From the NCBI GenBank assembly GCA_043806395.1, contig JAZDHC010000034.1:1-6803 (forward strand): DNA of 6,803 nucleotides, written 5' to 3'. The notes below the pieces were generated by a model. The model was not told the DNA's origin and made no database searches. It worked only from the letters and a program-made list of their open reading frames with translations. Positions 1-4,846 of the stretch are shown here, piece after piece (position 1 is the stretch's first letter; the number at the start of each line of letters is the position of its first letter). The translations under genes and the position numbers were made by a program. Source of the stretch: CG2-30-40-21 sp043806395. Its GTDB lineage: Bacteria > UBA9089 > CG2-30-40-21.

Positions 1-5
1 AATTA

Positions 6-92
6 ATCCGCAGATTACGCAGATTACACAGATGTTCTAATAAAAGAAAGACAAAAAAATCTTAATCTGCGTAATCTGCGTAATCTGCGGAT
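6..92. repeat. Long palindromic intergenic repeat made of 9-nt units
   Basis: The left arm (6-33) and right arm (65-92) are reverse complements at 27 of 28 positions, around a 31-nt AT-rich centre. Each arm is a short tandem array: the left holds two CGCAGATTA units plus a degenerate third, and the right holds three TAATCTGCG units. As RNA or single-stranded DNA it could fold into a long hairpin. No reading frame crosses it. Similar CGCAGATTA-type palindromes are common between genes in many environmental genomes. The function is unknown, and no transposase is visible. Confidence 0.85.
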
Positions 93-107
93 AATCTTAC
101 ATCTGAG

Positions 108-140
108 TCTGTGGTGAATTCCTTTACCTGAGTAGTTACC
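108..140 (-). repeat. 33-nt dispersed repeat, copy 1 (points left)
   Basis: Read on the minus strand, this stretch matches 6403-6435 at 30 of 33 positions. It contains the 12-mer GTAACTACTCAG (127-138 on the minus strand), which also occurs at 4816-4827. In both long copies the motif is followed outward by a large palindrome built of short units, so motif and palindrome may form one composite unit. Here it lies 38 nt upstream of ruvB. Confidence 0.8.
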
Positions 141-178
141 TTTCATGTTCTTTATCACACCACGAAGGAGAACAGATT

Positions 179-1174
179 ATGGAAGAAATGCTGACAACAC
201 CAACCAGAATGCCTGAGGATGGAGAGATTGAAAAGTCTCTTAGACCAGGGGGGTTTTCTGAGTTTATAGGTCAAAGCAAGCTAAAGGAAAATTTAGAGGT
301 ATTCATTCAGGCTGCTAAGGCTCGAAAAGAATCCTTGGATCATATTCTTTTTTATGGTCCGCCTGGGCTGGGGAAGACAACCCTGTCAAATATCATTGCC
401 TTTGAACTGGGGGTCAATATAAAGTCTATCTCCGCACCTATTCTGGAAAGACCCGGGGATCTGGCTGCTATCCTGACAGATCTTTCTCCATTTGATGTCT
501 TGTTTATTGATGAAATTCATCGATTAAATCGTATGACTGAAGAACTGCTTTATCTGGCTATGGAAGACTTCAAGCTCGATATTCTTATTGGCAAGGGTCC
601 CTCTGCAAAATCCGTAAGAATCGATTTACCTCTATTTACCCTTGTTGGAGCAACTACCCGTGCAGGACAACTTACCTCACCCTTAAGGGATAGGTTTGGA
701 ATAATCAACAGAATGGACTTTTATTCACAGGAAGAGATGCAGCAAATAGTTGACCGTGCTGCCGGGATTCTTCAGATACAAATAGATGGGTTTGGTATAG
801 AAGAGATTGCCAAACGCTCCCGGGGAACACCCAGAATATCCAATCGTCTCTTAAAAAGAATACGGGACTTTGCTCAGGTTAAAGGGGATGGCAGGATTAC
901 CCGTGAGATAGCCTGCCTTGGTCTTGATGCCTTAGAGGTGGATGAATATGGATTGGATGCCATGGATAGAAAAATAATGGAGACAATAATTGATAAATTT
1001 CGTGGTGGTCCGGTAGGGCTTAGCACCCTGACTATTGCTGTAAGTGAAGAGACAGTAACCGTGGAAGATGTATATGAACCTTATCTGGTAAAGATAGGTT
1101 TCCTTGAAAGGACGCCCCGTGGTAGAAGGGCAACAGAGCTGGCATATAAGTATTTCAAGAGGAATATCTTTTGA
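179..1174 (+). CDS. ruvB: RuvB, Holliday junction branch-migration ATPase
   Basis: RuvB is the hexameric AAA+ motor that, with RuvA, drives branch migration of Holliday junctions in the cytoplasm before RuvC cuts them. At 331 residues it has the normal family length. Visible motifs are Walker A GPPGLGKTT (residues 60-68), Walker B DVLFIDE (106-112), sensor 1 GATTRAG (157-163), the arginine finger in SPLRDRF (R170) and sensor 2 RGTPRI (215-220). The C-terminal winged-helix DNA-binding domain begins near GGPVGLSTL and includes GFLERTPRGR (308-316). The ATG is set by AAGGAG at 165-170, 8 nt upstream. No ruvA or ruvC is in the window. The gene is preceded only by repeats, and no convincing promoter was seen. 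The protein appears intact and functional. Confidence 0.98.
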   Translation: MEEMLTTPTRMPEDGEIEKSLRPGGFSEFIGQSKLKENLEVFIQAAKARKESLDHILFYGPPGLGKTTLSNIIAFELGVNIKSISAPILERPGDLAAILTDLSPFDVLFIDEIHRLNRMTEELLYLAMEDFKLDILIGKGPSAKSVRIDLPLFTLVGATTRAGQLTSPLRDRFGIINRMDFYSQEEMQQIVDRAAGILQIQIDGFGIEEIAKRSRGTPRISNRLLKRIRDFAQVKGDGRITREIACLGLDALEVDEYGLDAMDRKIMETIIDKFRGGPVGLSTLTIAVSEETVTVEDVYEPYLVKIGFLERTPRGRRATELAYKYFKRNIF

Positions 1175-1216
1175 TGTATCGTCCAGATTGCCAATTTGCC
1201 TCCTTCAGCAAGTCTT

Positions 1217-1238
1217 GAGAAAAATAAGAGAAAAATAA
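1217..1238 (+). repeat. 11-nt tandem duplication at the clpB fragment border
   Basis: The 11-mer GAGAAAAATAA occurs twice head to tail (1217-1227 and 1228-1238), between the end of ruvB and the point where ClpB-like sequence begins. It introduces a TAA in the ClpB frame. It could be a slippage product or the scar of the rearrangement that left the fragment here. Confidence 0.8.
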
Positions 1239-1461
1239 ATATGAAGTACATCATGGTGTGAGGATTACTGATTCGGCTTTAGTTGCTGCGGCTAATCTCT
1301 CTGCCCGCTATATTTCTGCGAGGCAGCTTCCAGACAAGGCAGTAGATTTGATGGATGAAGCTGCCTCTTGCCTTAGAATCGAGATTGACTCACTGCCAGA
1401 GGAGTTGGATGAAATTAGGCGACGAATAATGCAGCTTGAAATTGAATCTCAGGGGTGGTAA
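1228..1461 (+). pseudogene. clpB: Internal fragment of ClpB disaggregase
   Basis: From about 1240 the frame reads YEVHHGVRITDSALVAAA, then RYISARQLPDKAVDLMDEAA, then PEELDEIRRRIMQLEIE. This is the highly conserved end of the first ATPase domain and the beginning of the coiled-coil middle domain of ClpB, roughly residues 345-415 of an 860-residue protein. The first ATPase site, both C-terminal domains and any native start are missing. The in-frame GTG at 1258 corresponds to the internal Val of GVRIT, not a start. At the 3' side similarity stops after QLEIE, and a TAA follows at 1459-1461, just before the next gene. It cannot make a working chaperone. It is a relic, probably carried in by recombination; a complete clpB may exist elsewhere. 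Confidence 0.85.
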
Positions 1462-1464
1462 CAG

Positions 1465-2349
1465 ATGATAACTAAAGAAAAACTGCTTGAAATGTTAAGC
1501 GACCTCGAATCAGCACGGATTGAGCGAACAATTGCAACTAAGGATACCGATAAATTTTCACAGGCAGTGTGTGCCTTTGCCAATGATATGTCTGATTCGC
1601 GTGAGACTGGGTATCTGATTGTGGGAATCAACGATAACGGAAACCCTTCGGGTTTAACAGTTACCGATCAGCTTTTACAGAATCTCGCTGCACTGCGTTC
1701 TGACGGCAATATTCTGCCGTTACCCGCGATTACGGTTGAAAAAGTCGCCTTGCCTGATGGTGAAGTTGCGGTTGTAGAGGTATTGCCATCCGATATTCCG
1801 CCGGTTAGATACAAAGGGCAAGTATGGATTCAAGTAGTACCCCGTAAAGCAATCGCAAGCGAACAAGAAGAACGCATTCTCACCGAAAAAAGAATTGCCC
1901 GATCCCACAGCTTTGATTCCTTGCCAATGCAGGATGCCGGAATAAGCAACATTTCTATCCCTATATTTCACGATTATCGTGGACAGGTGATTGCGAAAGA
2001 TGTGATTGATGCCAACAACCGTACCGTGGAAGAACAGCTTGCATCGTTGCGTTTTTTTGATGTCACAAGAAATTGTGTTACAACCGCGGGAATTTTATTG
2101 TTTGGAGTCAATCCACGATTTTATTTACCAGGGGCGTATGTACAATTTCTTCGTTTTCAGGGCACTACAATGACTGATTTACCGCTTGACCAGATGGAAA
2201 TCTCAGGAACACTTCCGGTTATTGCGAATATACTTCGAGATAAATTTCGTTCTTATAATCGAATGATTATGAAAAACGGCAATCCTCAGCCAGAGTTTGA
2301 AATCGATGCAAAAACCTTTCTGGTAACTATTTGCAGAAGGCAATCATGA
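1465..2349 (+). CDS. AlbA_2 (Schlafen-like) ATP-binding protein, apparently missing its ATPase core
   Basis: The first 130 residues form an AlbA_2/divergent-AAA (COG2865-type) domain: AVCAFANDM (35-43) and GYLIVGINDNGNPSGL (49-64), then PPVRYKGQVWIQV (112-124). The linker EQQLASLRFF and a region ending EISGTLP (245-251) are also typical. Intact relatives, as I recall them, run about 430-480 residues, with a GHKL-like ATP-binding domain (NAVxHRxY and NPGG-type motifs) before a tail like NGNPxPEFxxx...LVTIRRR. Here residues 271-292 match that tail, but they follow directly after about residue 266. Some 130-150 codons therefore seem to be deleted in frame, leaving 294 residues. ATG 1465 has a GGTGG 6 nt upstream. 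Its TGA overlaps the next ATG. Relatives act as regulators or in defence operons. ATP binding is probably lost. Confidence 0.75.
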   Translation: MITKEKLLEMLSDLESARIERTIATKDTDKFSQAVCAFANDMSDSRETGYLIVGINDNGNPSGLTVTDQLLQNLAALRSDGNILPLPAITVEKVALPDGEVAVVEVLPSDIPPVRYKGQVWIQVVPRKAIASEQEERILTEKRIARSHSFDSLPMQDAGISNISIPIFHDYRGQVIAKDVIDANNRTVEEQLASLRFFDVTRNCVTTAGILLFGVNPRFYLPGAYVQFLRFQGTTMTDLPLDQMEISGTLPVIANILRDKFRSYNRMIMKNGNPQPEFEIDAKTFLVTICRRQS

Positions 2350-2447
2350 ATTTGAAACCATGGCATACCGTTGTTGTTCCTCACGAAGATCTTCGTGATG
2401 GTAAACCAACTCATCTATATGCAAGCCAACCATTAAAAATTGACTAA
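2346..2447 (+). pseudogene. 33-codon stub resembling the N-terminus of DUF499 AAA+ proteins
   Basis: The ATG overlaps the preceding stop as ATGA, and AGAAGG lies 5 nt upstream, the usual arrangement of a translationally coupled operon gene. The peptide opens with LKPWHTVVVPHEDLRDGKP, which resembles the opening of DUF499-family ATPases (LKPW, then a V.P.ED/DL..G pattern). Those are roughly 1000-residue proteins often found with DUF1156 methyltransferases in defence islands. Similarity fades after about residue 21, and a TAA follows at 2445-2447. Nothing after it resembles the family. The match rests on recalled sequence, so the assignment is tentative. That it is a broken downstream partner of the AlbA_2 gene is better supported, by the overlap. 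Confidence 0.45.
2381..2398. repeat. Perfect 18-bp palindrome
   Basis: TCACGAAGATCTTCGTGA is fully self-complementary with no loop and lies inside the codons for HEDLRD of the stub. It may be a coding coincidence or a binding site for a dimeric protein. Confidence 0.6.
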
Positions 2448-2464
2448 ATCAACGGAGTCATTAA

Positions 2465-2519
2465 TGTAGCAGAGGTCTTTAGACCTCCAATAGATGGAAG
2501 GCTAAAGCCTTCCGCTACA
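2465..2519. repeat. 55-nt three-way-junction (two-hairpin) repeat element
   Basis: A closing stem TGTAGC (2465-2470) pairs with GCTACA (2514-2519). Inside it are two hairpins: GAGGTC/GACCTC (2472-2477 with 2482-2487, loop TTTA) and GGAAGGC/GCCTTCC (2496-2502 with 2507-2513, loop TAAA). All three stems are perfect. The two hairpins share a CTTTAG core in opposite orientation, so they look like inverted, diverged copies of one unit, and their loops are complementary. The form suggests a small non-autonomous repeat of the REP/MITE kind. No transposase and no clear target duplication were seen. It lies just after the DUF499-like stub, between broken genes. Confidence 0.85.
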
Positions 2520-2729
2520 AAAATTATAGGTACTTATGGTCTGGTGCTTAGTGGCAAATCTTCATCTTACACATTTAGTAGCGACGATGCGAGAATTCCA
2601 CACTTTATTGAGCAATTACAAAAATCCACATTCCAAGGATGCTATGATGAGTTTTCTATCACTCGCTTATTTTTACACATCAAATATCACCTGAATCTCC
2701 CATCCGCATCCGGTATCCTCAATTCTTAG
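2520..2729 (+). pseudogene. Unrecognised ORF fragment downstream of the hairpin element
   Basis: This frame is open from the hairpin element to a TAG at 2727-2729 and stays in phase with the DUF499-like stub after that stub's TAA. The first ATG-equivalent start is at 2544. Residues such as SGKSSSYTFSSDDARIPHF and FIEQLQKSTFQGCYDEFS look protein-like, with balanced composition, but I do not recognise a family. No ribosome-binding site stands out. The last 57 nt run antiparallel through the 3' end of archease and are probably not coding in this direction. Most likely it is the remnant of a further gene of the decayed operon; it could also be a chance ORF. Confidence 0.3.
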
Positions 2730-3113
2730 CTGATGATAGGTTACAGTCTTTATCTCTTGCAATAACTGATGTTTTTCAGGGGTATATTTTTCGCCGTATG
2801 CCTTTGCATGAATGGAGGTTGGTGTTAATTCCAGTACAGTAACCTTATTAAACACCATCTGCTTTACGGAAGAATGGTACAATAACTCACTCAGGAAACC
2901 TACAAGCACCTCATCCTGATTGTACCCGGTTATTGAAATATCTATGGATTTTTTATGAGTGATATTGTCTGTTTCTGCAAGAAGGGTGAACATTCCATAG
3001 GCTATATTAGTAAATGCCTCTTCCTTTGTATTTCCATAGGCTATTATGCCAATATCTGCTGTATGTTCAAAGAAGTCAAACCTCTTCGGATTCAGAATGG
3101 GCGTAATATCCAT
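2673..3113 (-). CDS. Archease, RtcB RNA ligase activator
   Basis: Archease is a small metal-binding cofactor that promotes guanylylation and turnover of the RNA ligase RtcB. The family signature RFDFFEHTADIGIIAYG is at residues 11-27, followed by EEAFTNIAYGMFTLL, then FLSELLYH, GEKYTPEKHQ and VTYHQLRIED. The protein ends WEIQVIFDV, with the conserved C-terminal Asp. From ATG 3113 it is 146 residues, a normal size. The frame stays open to 3179, so starts at 3125, 3131 or 3179 are possible. I prefer 3113 because it overlaps the kinase gene least (38 nt) and still includes the whole domain. No start codon exists in this frame between the kinase stop and the domain, so some overlap is unavoidable. 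No rtcB is in the window. Translation is probably coupled to the kinase gene. Confidence 0.93.
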   Translation of the reverse strand: MDITPILNPKRFDFFEHTADIGIIAYGNTKEEAFTNIAYGMFTLLAETDNITHKKSIDISITGYNQDEVLVGFLSELLYHSSVKQMVFNKVTVLELTPTSIHAKAYGEKYTPEKHQLLQEIKTVTYHQLRIEDTGCGWEIQVIFDV

Positions 3114-3915
3114 GATATTGTCCATAACCATAATGGTATCCATATTGGGAGAGATAACCCGGAACAAAATGTTCCACACCGGTGAGAATATATCCTATGA
3201 TATTTGCATGAGCATTTGACAGGAATGACCTTGTTTTATCAAGAGCCTCCCGTTGAGTTCTCCATGTTTGAACAACAATAACAACACCATCAACCAATGT
3301 CCCTATTATCCCTGTATCAGTGATAGCAAGTACCGGGGGTGTATCTACAATAACATAATCAAAACGATTTTTAAGCTCAACCAGCAGATCCCGCATCCGA
3401 TGAGAACCCAAAAGCTCTGAGGGATTAGAGGGTATCTTGCCTGAGGTAAGTATGGTCAGATTTTCTGCTTTGGTTTTCTTAAAGACAGCATCTAATTCTA
3501 CCCCTCTTGTGAGGATATCTGATACCCCTCCCTCCATTCTTAACCCTAACAAGTTATGAACATTTGGTTTTCTCAAGTCGCAGTCGACTAAAAGAATATT
3601 TTTATGCAGGTCATGAGCCAGGGCAACAGCCAGATTAACAGAGGTAGTTGTTTTACCCTCGCAATGAAGAGAGCTTGATAGAGCAATAAGTCGCGGGGGG
3701 TTTTCAGGGTTTATCCGTTGGAGATTGGTTCGTATCATTCGATATTGTTCGGAGATTGGTGTTTTTGGGCTATGATAGGTTACAATTCGAGCATCTATTC
3801 CCGAATCATCCCTTGAGTAAGCAATAGATGTAGACGCAAACCCATCTGGTTTTTCTTTTTTCTTTGCTTCTGGTGCTTTCTTTTCCCTTATGCTTGTGAG
3901 TAAGTTTTCTGGCAA
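3076..3915 (-). CDS. Bacterial tyrosine kinase (CpsD/Wzc-type BY-kinase) for exopolysaccharide
   Basis: BY-kinases autophosphorylate a C-terminal tyrosine cluster and control the length and export of surface polysaccharide. At 279 residues this is the free cytoplasmic form, without the fused membrane Wzz domain. Visible are the TPISEQYRMIRTNLQ helix (52-66), Walker A SSSLHCEGKTTT (80-91), Walker A' ILLVDCDLRKP (107-117), Walker B YVIVDTPP (187-194), and eight tyrosines at 254-271 (YLSQYGYHYGYGQYHGYY). The P-loop is odd: the usual Pro-Gly before EGK is His-Cys. The N-terminus (8-23) is lysine-rich and probably disordered. The start is TTG, chosen because GGAGG (3922-3926) lies 6 nt upstream. 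It follows the export gene by 56 nt and overlaps archease. A membrane activator protein must be encoded elsewhere. Confidence 0.93.
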   Translation of the reverse strand: MPENLLTSIREKKAPEAKKKEKPDGFASTSIAYSRDDSGIDARIVTYHSPKTPISEQYRMIRTNLQRINPENPPRLIALSSSLHCEGKTTTSVNLAVALAHDLHKNILLVDCDLRKPNVHNLLGLRMEGGVSDILTRGVELDAVFKKTKAENLTILTSGKIPSNPSELLGSHRMRDLLVELKNRFDYVIVDTPPVLAITDTGIIGTLVDGVVIVVQTWRTQREALDKTRSFLSNAHANIIGYILTGVEHFVPGYLSQYGYHYGYGQYHGYYAHSESEEV

Positions 3916-3971
3916 TGTATTCCTCCAGTAGAAATTTTTCAGGTATCAGGTTTTTAGTCATACCTCATACC

Positions 3972-4658
3972 TTACTTTGTAGTACTCCCGCTATTCTTTC
4001 CAAACATGCTCTCAAATAGATTTGACAGGGAAAGATATTGCATAAAAGGGGAGCTAATCCGTCCCAAGGTATCAGTTATCCGGGGCACCAGAGCCATAGG
4101 AACATAAACAATATCTCCGGAATCTAACTTTATATCCTTTTCCATGTTACCCTTATAAAGGATATTGTAAAGATTTATTATTCTTGTAACAGGCTGTGGT
4201 TTTCCTGGGGTAATGACCTTTACCCTTTTCAGATCAGCCTCTTTCGTGGGCAATCCAGCCTTTAAGACAGCTTCTCGAATAGTAATATATTCACCACCAA
4301 TTGGGAATTTCCCTGGCTGCATTACCTGTCCTAAAATATAGACTTTTTTGCTGAAATATCCAAGAATGGTGATGGTAATTTTTGGGGTTTCAATATACTT
4401 GCTGAGCTTTTCGTATAATACCTTTTCTAATTCAACAATGGTTAATCCCTCAACCTTTATGTCACCGAGTATAAGCTGGGTAATATTTCCGGCAGGATCA
4501 ACCTTAAATTCACCGCTCATATCAGGATTTTCCCAGACAACAACTCTGATTATATCTTCAGGTCCAAGAATATAAGAAGAACCTTCCTGAGCAAAACTAA
4601 TATTCACCCCAAGAAAAAAAAGAACCCAACCAAGGATAATTATCTTTTGTAGTTTCAA
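3972..4658 (-). CDS. Wza-type polysaccharide export protein (Poly_export + SLBB)
   Basis: This is a periplasmic or outer-membrane protein of capsule/exopolysaccharide export. A signal peptide is clear: positive MKLQK, a hydrophobic run to about residue 20, and a likely cleavage after SFA (residue 23). There is no lipobox cysteine, unlike E. coli Wza. The Poly_export domain (about 29-98) opens with YILGPEDIIRVVVWENPD and includes GDIKVEGLT (65-73). An SLBB domain follows (about 104-187): KKVYILGQVMQPGKFPI, ITIREAVLKAGLP and LDSGDIVYVP. The tail (190-228) has no membrane helix, so the outer-membrane segment of classic Wza seems absent. At 228 residues it is the short form of the family. The start is TTG with a strong GGGGGAG (4664-4670) 5 nt upstream. 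It is the first gene of the minus-strand operon, read from the promoter at 4687-4715. Confidence 0.95.
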   Translation of the reverse strand: MKLQKIIILGWVLFFLGVNISFAQEGSSYILGPEDIIRVVVWENPDMSGEFKVDPAGNITQLILGDIKVEGLTIVELEKVLYEKLSKYIETPKITITILGYFSKKVYILGQVMQPGKFPIGGEYITIREAVLKAGLPTKEADLKRVKVITPGKPQPVTRIINLYNILYKGNMEKDIKLDSGDIVYVPMALVPRITDTLGRISSPFMQYLSLSNLFESMFGKNSGSTTK

Positions 4659-4686
4659 TTTCTCTCCCCCTTAATGCTATGTAACT

Positions 4687-4715
4687 ATAATACCATAATT
4701 TTTCTGATTTGTCAA
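4687..4715 (-). promoter_or_regulatory. Sigma-70 promoter of the export-kinase-archease operon
   Basis: On the minus strand, TTGACA (4710-4715) is separated by 17 nt from TATTAT (4687-4692), a full-consensus -35 and a 5/6 -10. A TGG just before the -10 makes it an extended -10. It lies 28 nt upstream of the export protein's TTG. The core TATGGTATTAT nearly equals the core of the divergent promoter at 4802-4807. Confidence 0.85.
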
Positions 4716-4798
4716 TAAAATTTGCAGCCTGTGCCAAAAAATGCATTAAAAAATAATCTACATCTATTGTGATTTGTGTGGCTAAATAGAAAAAGGTA

Positions 4799-4807
4799 TG
4801 GTATAAT
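4799..4807 (+). promoter_or_regulatory. Extended -10 promoter of the glycosyltransferase gene
   Basis: TGG followed by a perfect TATAAT (4802-4807) lies 39 nt upstream of the start codon. The -35 position is weak (TGGCTA at 4779-4784, 3/6), so the extended -10 probably compensates. The core TATGGTATAAT matches the divergent promoter TATGGTATTAT at 10 of 11 positions. Confidence 0.65.
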
Positions 4808-4815
4808 GAAATCAT

Positions 4816-4827
4816 GTAACTACTCAG
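4816..4827 (+). repeat. Third copy of GTAACTACTCAG, in the glycosyltransferase leader
   Basis: This exact 12-mer is shared with the dispersed repeats at 108-140 and 6403-6435, but the match ends here. It begins 8 nt after the -10 box and ends 6 nt before the GGGAGG Shine-Dalgarno (4834-4839), so it should lie at the start of the mRNA leader. Confidence 0.65.
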
Positions 4828-4846
4828 ACACAAGGGAGGATTACGG

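Noticed and set aside
6..92. CRISPR-like array
   Set aside because: The units are tandem 9-mers in inverted arms without spacers, and no cas gene is visible.
1720..1971. Minus-strand ORF inside the AlbA_2 gene
   Set aside because: It is a shadow of a clearly recognisable coding frame on the other strand.
2890..2910. AACTCACTCAGGAAA as a fourth copy of the GTAACTACTCAG motif
   Set aside because: It needs a gap and mismatches and lies in conserved archease coding sequence, so chance is the simpler explanation.
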